Source: an uncultured Collinsella sp. (GTDB lineage: Bacteria > Actinomycetota > Coriobacteriia > Coriobacteriales > Coriobacteriaceae). From it: 31,521 nt of DNA. The notes beneath the pieces were generated by a model, which was not told where the DNA came from, ran no database searches, and saw only the letters and a program-made list of their open reading frames with translations. Positions within the stretch are counted from its first letter, which is position 1; every line of letters begins with the position of its first letter. The stretch covers positions 1 to 31,521 of the forward strand of contig UQUG01000017.1 of the NCBI GenBank assembly GCA_900544205.1. The letters are read 5' to 3'. Of the stretch, positions 23,606-31,240 are shown in pieces. A program made the position numbers and the translations under genes.

Positions 23606-25004
23606 AAAGTTCTCCCTGTTCGAGGTCATCCTCTCGGTTATCTGCGTTGTCTTTACCATCGAGGCGGCTGCTCCGGCATCTGCCATGGGTAACGTGCAGT
23701 TCTTCTGGTGGATCTTCCTTATCATTACGTTTTTGCTTCCCTATGGCCTGGTGGTGGCCGAGCTCGGTACGGCGTTCGATTCCGAGGGCGGCCTGTACGA
23801 CTGGGTTCGCCTGGGCTTGGGAGACCGTTGGTGTGCACGCTGCTCCTGGTGCTATTGGGTCAACTTTCCACTGTGGGTGGCAAGTATCGCCTGCATGTTC
23901 CCCAGTGTCATCAATGCGGTATGGGGCATCGAATTTTCGCTTGGGGTCCGAATTGCCATCGAGCTTGCCTTTGTGTGGGGCGTCACGGTCATGGCAATGC
24001 AGCCGGTGGCCGAGGCCGATTGGGTCATGGATGGCGGCGCCGTCATCAAGGTGCTCATTACCGCCGTGGTGGGAATCATCGGCATCTGGTTTGCCTGCAA
24101 CAACGGCTTTGCCAACGATATGTCGTTTAAGACATTTGTCCCCGATCTGGGAGACACTAACTCACTGACGTATCTTTCAATCATCCTATTCAACTTTATG
24201 GGCTTTGAGGTGGTCGCGACCTTTGCCAGCACGATGAAGAACCCATCGCGCGATATCCCCAAGGCGGTTATCGCCGGTGGCGTTGCCATCGCGGCGATCT
24301 ACATTATCTGTGGCATCGGTATTGGAGCCGCGGTTCCCACCGAGCAGCTTTCACTCGATTCGGGCATTGTGGACGCGGTTGCCGCCATGGTGGGGCGCGC
24401 TCACCCGCTGACGATGGTCGTGGGCGTGGCCTTTCTGGTAACGCTGTTTGCCAACATGATCTGTTGGAGCTTTGGCGTCAACAACGTGGCGAGCTATGCC
24501 GCGCGCCATGGCAACATGCCGCGTCCCTTTGCGCTGGTGTCCAAGAAGACCGGCATGCCCAACGGTTCGGCACTCATTAACGGTTGTTTTGCCAGCTTGG
24601 TGCTGCTACTTCAGATTCCGCTGGGTGAAGGTTCCGACGTCTTTTGGGTCTTCTTCTCGATGAACGTCGTCTTTCTGCTCATGAGCTATATCCCGATGTT
24701 CCCGGCGTTTTGGCGCCTGCGTAAATACGACGACCGCCCGCGTGTGTTTCGCGCGCCCTTCGAGGGCAAGGTGCTTGCGGTAGCGCTTGCGGTGCCGGTG
24801 GTAGAACTCGTGCTTTCGATTGTTGCGACAATCGTGCCGCTTAACAGCTCGCCCGCCGAGATGTCAAAGTTGCCGATCCTCATGGGTGTGGTGATCGGCG
24901 TGTTGCTGGGCGAGGTTTCGCGCCTCATATCGCGCCGCGGCCGCAGCATCGACAATCCCGGCGTTGGCGCAAGGGGGACAGGTCGCTTTGCACCAAAACA
25001 GTAG
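23595..25004 (+). CDS. APC-family permease, probable polyamine/agmatine transporter (copy 2)
   Basis: A 469-residue inner-membrane transporter with about 12 hydrophobic segments, closely similar to the permease at 20035. Shared stretches include EAAAPA-A-GN-QFFWWIF, AELGTAFDSEGGLYDWVRLG, FNFMGFEV and MSYIPMFPAFWRLRKYD. A separate substrate preference or exchange mode is likely, such as N-carbamoylputrescine or another guanidine. AGGGGAAG precedes ATG 23595. The last residues (ARGTGRFAPKQ) are encoded by a GGGGGACAGGTCGC sequence resembling the loops of the dispersed terminators, so the C-terminus may have been replaced by repeat sequence. Copy 1 has a longer acidic tail instead. Confidence 0.85.
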   Translation: MAGKKFSLFEVILSVICVVFTIEAAAPASAMGNVQFFWWIFLIITFLLPYGLVVAELGTAFDSEGGLYDWVRLGLGDRWCARCSWCYWVNFPLWVASIACMFPSVINAVWGIEFSLGVRIAIELAFVWGVTVMAMQPVAEADWVMDGGAVIKVLITAVVGIIGIWFACNNGFANDMSFKTFVPDLGDTNSLTYLSIILFNFMGFEVVATFASTMKNPSRDIPKAVIAGGVAIAAIYIICGIGIGAAVPTEQLSLDSGIVDAVAAMVGRAHPLTMVVGVAFLVTLFANMICWSFGVNNVASYAARHGNMPRPFALVSKKTGMPNGSALINGCFASLVLLLQIPLGEGSDVFWVFFSMNVVFLLMSYIPMFPAFWRLRKYDDRPRVFRAPFEGKVLAVALAVPVVELVLSIVATIVPLNSSPAEMSKLPILMGVVIGVLLGEVSRLISRRGRSIDNPGVGARGTGRFAPKQ

Positions 25005-25039
25005 CGCCGCGAGTTGTGCGGTGCTAGATGCATCTTGGA

Positions 25040-25231
25040 TTACTGCTCACGCTGCTCGGGATCAGATGCGAGCTTGGGTGCAAAGTAGGGGACGTGGCCC
25101 AGGTAGGGGCAGCTGTCCGAACGCGCCTCAACGGCGCAGGGGACATTGTCGTAGGTCATGGAAGAACCGAGTCGGGTGATGGCCTTGGCGGCGGGCGCGA
25201 CGAGCATCTTGAGCGGAGCGATCGGTGTCAT
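25040..25231 (-). CDS. Small hypothetical protein, 63 residues
   Basis: Not recognised. The product starts MTPIAPLKMLVAPAAKAITR and has a second half with PCAVEARSDSCPYLGHVPYF, two cysteines 14 residues apart. A strong AAGGAG lies 5 nt before ATG 25231, which is why this start was preferred to an in-frame ATG at 25246. It is transcribed toward the second permease and divergently from LuxR-2, sharing the 128-bp region with the TAAACG-N8-CGTTTA dyad. A role in the polyamine module is possible only by position. Confidence 0.55.
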   Translation of the reverse strand: MTPIAPLKMLVAPAAKAITRLGSSMTYDNVPCAVEARSDSCPYLGHVPYFAPKLASDPEQREQ

Positions 25232-25269
25232 GGCATCTCCTTTCATCGGTGAGACACAGCTTGTTTATC

Positions 25270-25289
25270 TAAACGATACAGTACGTTTA
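25270..25289. promoter_or_regulatory. Dyad upstream of LuxR-2 and the small ORF
   Basis: TAAACG (25270-25275) and CGTTTA (25284-25289) form a perfect 6-bp inverted repeat with an 8-bp spacer between two divergent start codons. The spacing suits a dimeric repressor. Its binding protein is unknown. Confidence 0.4.
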
Positions 25290-25359
25290 ATCGGTGAGTC
25301 TAATCTTGCGGCAAAGAATCTGTCAACATCCTCACAGCATCTAGACAGGGGAGGCGGGC

Positions 25360-26352
25360 ATGAGTTTCGCGTTCTATATCTACACCACGATTATCATGGG
25401 TGTGGCTCTGGTGACCAGTGCCGTGGCATTGGTGGTTTGGCTCATGACGCGCCGTCGCGACAGCCTCGTGGCCGCGGCGGGTTTTTTGCTCTATATGCTC
25501 GATATGTCGGTCATCTTTTTTGACGAGTACAATCGGCTCAAATACGACTACGCCGTTACCTTTAGCGAGCCGCTGCAGCACCCCTTGCTGCGCTGCGTGC
25601 TTGGTATTGCCATCTATGCCTGCGTGGTGCTATGGATGTTTGCGCGCTTGCGCAAAAGACCGACGTCGCGCATGCTCGGACTCGCTATCGTGCCGTTTTC
25701 AATCTTGCAATTGCTGCTGGTGCCTCGCAGCGGCGCTGCCGGAGAGGTGCAGCAGTATCTCTTTTGGCTCACGCGTGACCTGGGTAATGTAGGATGTCTT
25801 GCCTATGCCGCCTGGCATTACCGGTACAGAGCAACGCGTGTTGAGAAACTCGACCTCGACCGCTCAAAGCTCTTTTGGAAGGTGGCCTTCGTTCTTGTGT
25901 TTTGCGTGATCGCCGAGGACACCTACATGATCTTGTTCTGCCGCCCCGACTCCCAAAACCCCGTCATCGGCCTCTTTTTGTGGTATCTGTCCGAGCGCAA
26001 TATCTCCGAAAACGTGCTGCTCGTGGTATGCGCGGCTCAGCTTTTTTGCCAGTTTAGCCATATCCTGCGTGTGTATGCCCGTCATCCGCGTGCCGATGAG
26101 GACGTGGCAGCCGAGAGCGCAAGCTCTGAGGACGATCTCGCATCGCGTGTGGTGATTTATGCCGACGCCCATAAGCTGTCACGGCGCGAGCAGGAGGTGC
26201 TCACGCTGGTGCTGAAGGGCAACGACGCCCAAAACATCGCCAGCGAGTTGGTCATCAGCCCTGGCACGGTCAAGGCACACTTGCATCGCATCTACGTTAA
26301 AAGCGGCGTCTCCAACCGAGATGACCTTATAGATACCTTTTGGCGTTCCTAG
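25360..26352 (+). CDS. LuxR-family regulator with seven-segment membrane sensor (LuxR-2)
   Basis: A 330-residue paralogue of LuxR-1. Hydrophobic segments lie at about residues 5-29, 36-55, 77-95, 105-122, 136-152, 172-193 and 204-235. The C-terminal LuxR helix-turn-helix covers about 272-325 (KLSRREQEVLTLVLKGNDAQ, then PGTVKAHLHRIYVK). It keeps the IAEDTYMIL and WYLSERNISENV motifs found in LuxR-1. GGGGAGG precedes the ATG by 5 nt. The amidohydrolase gene follows after 315 bp containing an ATAAACCTGCAGGT site, so LuxR-2 is the nearest candidate regulator of the amidohydrolase-MATE pair. The ligand is not known. Confidence 0.88.
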   Translation: MSFAFYIYTTIIMGVALVTSAVALVVWLMTRRRDSLVAAAGFLLYMLDMSVIFFDEYNRLKYDYAVTFSEPLQHPLLRCVLGIAIYACVVLWMFARLRKRPTSRMLGLAIVPFSILQLLLVPRSGAAGEVQQYLFWLTRDLGNVGCLAYAAWHYRYRATRVEKLDLDRSKLFWKVAFVLVFCVIAEDTYMILFCRPDSQNPVIGLFLWYLSERNISENVLLVVCAAQLFCQFSHILRVYARHPRADEDVAAESASSEDDLASRVVIYADAHKLSRREQEVLTLVLKGNDAQNIASELVISPGTVKAHLHRIYVKSGVSNRDDLIDTFWRS

Positions 26353-26433
26353 CCTCATTCTTCCTCGCATGCGGGTCTTGCTGTGTGGGCGGCCACACCG
26401 TTGGGCGTAATGAAGCGGTAATAATCTCAGACA

Positions 26434-26464
26434 ATAAACCTGCAGGTAAAGCGTGTAAACCTGC
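26434..26464. promoter_or_regulatory. Shared operator candidate upstream of the amidohydrolase
   Basis: ATAAACCTGCAGGT (26434-26447) is the exact reverse complement of the 14-bp core at 18657-18670 before ptcA. A second half site, AAACCTGC, starts at 26457, giving a paired layout as at the ptcA site. Activation by a LuxR-type protein is inferred. Confidence 0.6.
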
Positions 26465-26469
26465 TTAAA

Positions 26470-26650
26470 CTGACCGTTTGCGGTCCCTGGCCTTGGCACG
26501 GGTTTGCCCCTGTGTATCAATGGGTGTAGAGCGAAGCCGCGGACGTGGGACAGACGTCCGAGCACGGCTTGTAGGCACGCGCCGATGCGGGAGCGCTACG
26601 CTCCCAACCGAGTGCCCACGCGGGCGGTGCGTCCGCGTTACAACCAAAGA
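26470..26650 (+). promoter_or_regulatory. Highly structured leader of the amidohydrolase gene
   Basis: A nested stem AAGCCG-CGGACGT / ACGTCCG-agca-CGGCTT (26534-26570), the tight hairpin GGGAGCG-CTA-CGCTCCC (26589-26605) and an ACGCGG/CCGCGT pairing further on occupy the gap before the start codon. No T-run terminator is seen. It looks like a folded mRNA leader but fits no riboswitch class I recognise. Confidence 0.45.
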
Positions 26651-26667
26651 TGCCTGAGGAGGCTCGC

Positions 26668-28296
26668 ATGGACAAGGCTGATGTAGTTATCAAGAGCGAC
26701 GCCGTCTTTGCCGGCGATGGGCTCGAGCCGTTTAAGGGCGGCGTTGCCGTGCGGGGCGATAAAATCGTTGCCTGCGGTGACGATGCTCACCTGGCACCGT
26801 TTATCGGTCCCGATACCGAGGTGCGCGACTTTGGCGACCAGCTCGTCATGCCCGGCCTGATCGACTCGCACACGCATTTTGCCCAGGGCGCGTTTATGAC
26901 CGACCCCGATTTTGCCGTCAACCTCATCGACTGCACCAGTTTTGAGATGGCGATGGAACGTGTCGTGGCGTTTGCGGCCGACCATCCCGATAACGAGTGG
27001 ATTCTGGGCTGCCAGATTATCCAGTTCCAGTGGGATGTCCCCGAGATGCCCACGGCCGCGATGATCGATGAGTACATCTCCGACCGCCCGGTATTTCTGC
27101 AGCAGGTTGACTTGCATACCTTTAGTGCCAATACCTGCGCCATCAACAAGGTGGGAGTAACTTCGCAGACGCCCGATCCCGCAGGCGGCAAGATCCTTAA
27201 GGATGCCGACGGCAATCTGACGGGCGTGTTTTCCAACAACGCCGGCGCCTTCTTTATGGACGAGGTCTACGACCCAGCGCCCGAGGTTGTTGACGCGTCG
27301 TTTGCAAAAACCGCCCGGCGCGCCAATGCCCTGGGAATCACTACGGTCGGCATGGTCAATCCTACGTTTGTGAGCATGGAAAACCCGTATGCGGTGTTGG
27401 CAGGTCTTAATGCCAAGGGCGACTTGCCGCTGCGCGTGTTCCTGTACACCGACCTGTTCGAAAACGAGTCCTTGACGCTCGAGCAGATCAAGGAGAAATA
27501 CGCCTTCCCGGGTACGCAGGTGGAGTGGCACGGCTTTAAGCAGTTCCTTGATGGTGTGTGCTCCGACCATACCGCCTGGATGCTTGAACCCTATAGCAAC
27601 GCACCCGACACCTGTGGTGAGCCCGCGGAGGAGCCGGAGCGCATCCGTGCTGCCATCCTGAGGGCGCAGGAATGGGGCGTTGACACGCGCATCCATGCAA
27701 TCGGCGATCGCTCGGTGCGTTTTGTGCTCGATTGCTTTGAGGAGGGCGAGCGCTTGCATGGCAAGCGGGATTGTCGCCACTCCATGGAGCACAACGAGAC
27801 GGTTCAACCCGAGGATATGCCGCGTTATGCCGAGCTCGGCGTCTGCCCCGGCATGCAGCCGTGGCACATGCTGCTCGATATGGCTGACCTTGCCAAGGAC
27901 GAAGCCGTGGGTCCCGAGCGTGCCGCGCTTTCGTGGCCCCTGCGTAGCCTGCTTGCCAGCGGAGCCGTGGTGCACCTGGGCAGTGACTTCCCCGTTGTGG
28001 GCTTGGAGCCCATGGAGGAGGTGTACGGCGCGGTCTTCCGCATGCTCGAGGACGGTTCCAACCCTGAGGGCTGGTTCCCCCAGGAGCGCATTACCATGGC
28101 CGAGGCTCTGCGCGCCTACACCTATGGCAGCGCCTACGCCATGCATGCCGAGGACCGCATCGGCACGCTCGCGTGCGGCAAACAGGCAGATATCTGCGTG
28201 CTCGACCGCAATCTCTTTGATTGCGAGCCGGCCGAGGTGCTCGAGGCTACCGCAGCCCTCACGATGATCGCCGGCAAGGTGGTCTTTGAGGCATAG
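26668..28296 (+). CDS. Metal-dependent amidohydrolase, YtcJ-like
   Basis: A 542-residue amidohydrolase (amidohydrolase family 3, YtcJ/AepA-like). It has an N-terminal beta-sandwich part and the metal motif MPGLIDSHTHF (H68, H70). Later come HAIGDRSVRFVLD near residue 350, RHSMEHNE near 372, and LGSDFPVVG near 445 with the catalytic-type aspartate. It probably hydrolyses an amide, formamide or related C-N bond of a small molecule; the exact substrate is not visible. The ATG at 26668 was chosen because GAGGAGG lies 5 nt upstream, better than the ATG at 26650. The MATE gene follows after 87 bp. Context suggests an N-acylated or otherwise modified polyamine as substrate, which is inference. Confidence 0.87.
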   Translation: MDKADVVIKSDAVFAGDGLEPFKGGVAVRGDKIVACGDDAHLAPFIGPDTEVRDFGDQLVMPGLIDSHTHFAQGAFMTDPDFAVNLIDCTSFEMAMERVVAFAADHPDNEWILGCQIIQFQWDVPEMPTAAMIDEYISDRPVFLQQVDLHTFSANTCAINKVGVTSQTPDPAGGKILKDADGNLTGVFSNNAGAFFMDEVYDPAPEVVDASFAKTARRANALGITTVGMVNPTFVSMENPYAVLAGLNAKGDLPLRVFLYTDLFENESLTLEQIKEKYAFPGTQVEWHGFKQFLDGVCSDHTAWMLEPYSNAPDTCGEPAEEPERIRAAILRAQEWGVDTRIHAIGDRSVRFVLDCFEEGERLHGKRDCRHSMEHNETVQPEDMPRYAELGVCPGMQPWHMLLDMADLAKDEAVGPERAALSWPLRSLLASGAVVHLGSDFPVVGLEPMEEVYGAVFRMLEDGSNPEGWFPQERITMAEALRAYTYGSAYAMHAEDRIGTLACGKQADICVLDRNLFDCEPAEVLEATAALTMIAGKVVFEA

Positions 28297-28383
28297 CGCC
28301 ATCGTTTGATTGGGCGGCTTGGTGCCAGTTGTCAGCCGCCTGACATCCATTCAGCACTACTCTCTCAAGGAAAGGGGAGAACA

Positions 28384-29760
28384 ATGGCAGAAGAAGTAAC
28401 CGCTGCCGTGGAGGAGGAGCGCGAGCTCGCCTCCCAACCGATTCCCGGTCTGGTGCGTAAGTACACCATCGTCACCGGCCAGGGCATGCTCGCCCAGATC
28501 ATCATGGTGGTCCTTGAGGGCCTCGTGATGGGTTGGGGCCTAGGTGCCCACGGCCTGGCATGTGTCTCGATCATTATGTCGGTCGAGTACATCAACCTGG
28601 CCTTTGGCAACCTGTTTGGCACCGGCGTGCCCGCCGTGGTGGGCAACCTTTTGGGTGCCGGCGACATCAAGGGCGCAAGCAAGGCTTTTAGCCAGGGCTT
28701 TTGGCTCACCACGATCGTGAGTGTGCTGCTTGCTGTGGTGATGGCAGTGTTTACCGAGCCCATCTGCACATTCTTTGGCGCCACGCCCGACATCATGGCC
28801 GATACCGTTGCCGGCGTGCGCACCTTCGCCGTGCTGCTGCCGCTCACGGTCATTGGCCAGATGATCACCGCTGTGATGCGTGTGGACGAGAAGGTTCAGA
28901 TCCAGGCCAACCTCATGACCGTTTCGGCCATCGTCGCCATCTGTTGGCTCGCGCTTTCCACGTTTGTGCTCAAGTTTGGCGTTATGGGCGCCGGCGTGTA
29001 CTACGGGCTTTCCATCGGTATCTGGGCCATCGGTATCTTCTGGTTCATCGGGGGCAAAAAGTCCCAGCTCCAGATTAGCCTGGCCGACCTTAAGCTCGAC
29101 CTCGCCATCTGCGGCCAGATCTTCAAGATCGGCTTCCCGTTCTACCTGGTCCAGGGTGCGACCTTTATCTTTAATACCGTTGCCAACTCGCTTTTGGGTT
29201 CGCTCGGCGGCGACATGGGCTCGCTCTACATCGCAGCCTTTGGCGTGATCAACGGCTACATCCTCTACATTACCATGATGGTTGCCCAGTGCTTCTCCTA
29301 CGGTCTGCAGCCCATCGCTGCCTTCAACGCCGGCGCAAAGGCTTGGGCACGCCTTAAGGAGACGCTCTCCTGCACGCTTAAGTACCAGGTTGTGACGCTG
29401 GCGCTGGTCACCGTCGCGCTCTGGCTTGCCGCCACCCCGGTGTGCGCCTTCTTTGCCGGCAGCGATCCTGCGCTCGTTGAGGTTGCCGCCAACGCCACGC
29501 GTACTGTCATCCTGGCTGTTGCCCTGGGCTATCTTGCCATGACCATGTCGATGTATTTCCAGGCGGTCGAGAAGGTGGGTGTCGCCACGTTTACGGGCCT
29601 GCTTCGCTATGTGATCTGCTCGGTGCCGCTTATGTACCTCCTCGGCAACATGATGGGTGTCGAGGGCGTGTGGATCGCCCTGGTGGTGGCCGATGCCATT
29701 ACTGGCATCATCTCCATTGCGCTCGCCGCGCACGAGTCCAAGCGCCTTGCCACGCTCTAG
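28384..29760 (+). CDS. MATE-family efflux transporter
   Basis: A 458-residue inner-membrane protein with 12 predicted segments in two MATE halves (MatE domains at about 20-180 and 245-405). It likely exports cationic or aromatic compounds by Na+ or H+ antiport. PGLVRKYTIVTGQGM at the N-terminus and the GTGVPAVVGNLLGAGD loop (positions near 80-95) fit the family's first-half signature. ATG 28384 follows AAAGGGGAG; the upstream in-frame extension is unsupported. It follows the amidohydrolase gene on the same strand and ends at a strong terminator, so the two form one operon. Export of the amidohydrolase product or of a toxic precursor is possible. Confidence 0.9.
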   Translation: MAEEVTAAVEEERELASQPIPGLVRKYTIVTGQGMLAQIIMVVLEGLVMGWGLGAHGLACVSIIMSVEYINLAFGNLFGTGVPAVVGNLLGAGDIKGASKAFSQGFWLTTIVSVLLAVVMAVFTEPICTFFGATPDIMADTVAGVRTFAVLLPLTVIGQMITAVMRVDEKVQIQANLMTVSAIVAICWLALSTFVLKFGVMGAGVYYGLSIGIWAIGIFWFIGGKKSQLQISLADLKLDLAICGQIFKIGFPFYLVQGATFIFNTVANSLLGSLGGDMGSLYIAAFGVINGYILYITMMVAQCFSYGLQPIAAFNAGAKAWARLKETLSCTLKYQVVTLALVTVALWLAATPVCAFFAGSDPALVEVAANATRTVILAVALGYLAMTMSMYFQAVEKVGVATFTGLLRYVICSVPLMYLLGNMMGVEGVWIALVVADAITGIISIALAAHESKRLATL

Positions 29761-29808
29761 GCTCGGACATGGCTGGCGTACGATAGTCGAACAAGTTAAC
29801 TCGCCTGC

Positions 29809-29849
29809 AAGCCACCACAATGGGGACAGCCCCCATTGTGGTGGCTTTT
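29809..29849 (+). terminator. Terminator after the MATE gene
   Basis: A perfect 17-bp stem, AAGCCACCACAATGGGG with CCCCATTGTGGTGGCTT (29831-29847), has a 5-nt ACAGC loop and ends in TTTT. It belongs to the GGGGACAG-loop group seen elsewhere in the window. Confidence 0.88.
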
Positions 29850-29903
29850 GTTATTTAGGGTCTGAGATTTCGGCTCTATAAATAATGCTTTTGAACTGGG
29901 TTA

Positions 29904-29963
29904 CTATAAGATTATGGTAAACGCTACTATAAGATTATGGAGAATGAAACTATTCGATTATGG
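29904..29963 (+). promoter_or_regulatory. Three 14-bp operator-like iterons before ATPase 2
   Basis: CTATAAGATTATGG at 29904-29917 and 29927-29940, and CTATTCGATTATGG at 29950-29963, lie at an exact 23-bp period. They correspond one to one with the three sites before ATPase 1. The last ends 25 bp before the start codon, so bound protein would block or recruit polymerase. Confidence 0.65.
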
Positions 29964-29988
29964 TAACAGCGTAATAAGGGGCGTTGAT

Positions 29989-31158
29989 ATGGCTGAGTTC
30001 ATTAACAGGGATTTGCATGAGTTGCTCATTCGCATGGCAGGCTGGTTTCCTGTTGTGTCGTTGACAGGGCCTAGGCAGAGTGGTAAGTCTACGCTGGTTC
30101 GGCATGCCTTTCCCGACTATTCCTACGTCACGCTTGAGGACCCTCAAACGAGGCGCGCGGCCTTGGAGGATCCGGTGAGTTTTATCCGCAACCGAAAGGG
30201 CGGACTCATCATCGATGAGGCGCAATACGCCCCGGATTTGTTTTCAATGATCCAGGTTGTTTCGGATGAGCGGGGAGACGCCGGTCAATACATCCTTACA
30301 GGCTCGCAAAACTTTTTGATGATGAAAAGCATCGGGCAGTCTCTTGCCGGGCGAGTCGGGATCTTAAAATTGCTGCCATTATCGTTTCGAGAAGCGGAGA
30401 GGGGCCAGCAGGGGCAGCTGGAAGTGGATTTGTTCGCGCTCGAAGGGGGATACCCTCGCCTGCGTTCCGCCGGAATGCCGTCCTCGGTTTATTTTCCCAG
30501 CTATATCGATACCTATGTTGAGCGCGATGTTGTGGGCTTGCTTGATGTGCGCAATAAGGCAGAGTTTCATAAGTTTCTGTCCATAATTGCTCAGAGCGTC
30601 GGTGCCCTCATCAATATATCCTCGCTTTCTCGAGATACGGGCGTGAGCGTATCGACCATTAAAAGCTGGTTGTCCATTCTGGAGCAGAGCTACCTGACGT
30701 TTTCGCTGCAGCCCTATTATGCAAATGCCAAGAAGCGTCTAACTAAAACGCCCAAGCTCTATTTTTACGACACGGGGCTGCTCTGCTACTTGCTCAAAAT
30801 TGGATCACTGGAGCAACTATTGGAGAGCCCTTATCTGGGGGCCGTTTTCGAAAACCTCATCGTTTCCGAAACGGCGAAGAGCCATCTCAACGTGGGCGAG
30901 AATCCCGAGCTGTATTTCTATAGGGACGACAGCAAGCGTGAAATCGATTTGCTCGACTGTACAAACTCAGGGAGTCCCAAGGCTATCGAAATAAAATCAT
31001 CCAGAACGTATCACGATAAGTACGCCCGCCATCTACAGACTGTATGCGATGAGATCGACATTGCAAAAGATGCGCGCTATGTTGTGGCCCGCGTGGACTC
31101 AACGTATGAGTCGAAAGACTGTAGTGTGGTTTCGGCGCGTGATTGGCTTTTACGATAA
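29989..31158 (+). CDS. AAA_14 / DUF4143 ATPase, copy 2
   Basis: A 389-residue paralogue of the ATPase at 16258, with the same length, the same Walker A (GPRQSGKST, 27-35), Walker B (LIIDEAQ), winged helix and PD-(D/E)xK-like EID...EIKSS core. The differences are scattered and conservative, and none touches these motifs. Several fall in the last 50 residues. The ATG at 29989 was chosen to match copy 1; an in-frame ATG at 29914 lies within the iterons and is not supported. The two genes are direct repeats 13.7 kb apart and enclose the whole agmatine module. The function of this ATPase family is unknown. Confidence 0.88.
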   Translation: MAEFINRDLHELLIRMAGWFPVVSLTGPRQSGKSTLVRHAFPDYSYVTLEDPQTRRAALEDPVSFIRNRKGGLIIDEAQYAPDLFSMIQVVSDERGDAGQYILTGSQNFLMMKSIGQSLAGRVGILKLLPLSFREAERGQQGQLEVDLFALEGGYPRLRSAGMPSSVYFPSYIDTYVERDVVGLLDVRNKAEFHKFLSIIAQSVGALINISSLSRDTGVSVSTIKSWLSILEQSYLTFSLQPYYANAKKRLTKTPKLYFYDTGLLCYLLKIGSLEQLLESPYLGAVFENLIVSETAKSHLNVGENPELYFYRDDSKREIDLLDCTNSGSPKAIEIKSSRTYHDKYARHLQTVCDEIDIAKDARYVVARVDSTYESKDCSVVSARDWLLR

Positions 31159-31179
31159 CAAGCTCGGCGTATTAACGGC

Positions 31180-31218
31180 TGCCGCGAAGGGAACCGGCCC
31201 CCTTTTTGCGGCGGTTTT
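31180..31218 (+). terminator. Terminator of ATPase 2
   Basis: An imperfect GC stem (GCCGCGAAGGG with CCCTTTTTGCGGC) is followed by GGTTTTTG. It is a weaker relative of the 15788 terminator. Confidence 0.6.
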
Positions 31219-31240
31219 TGCCTATCTGGTGCGTCTTAGA

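Noticed and set aside
29914..29988. 25-residue N-terminal extension of ATPase 2
   Set aside because: It runs through the operator-like iterons, is not present in copy 1, and lacks a ribosome-binding site.
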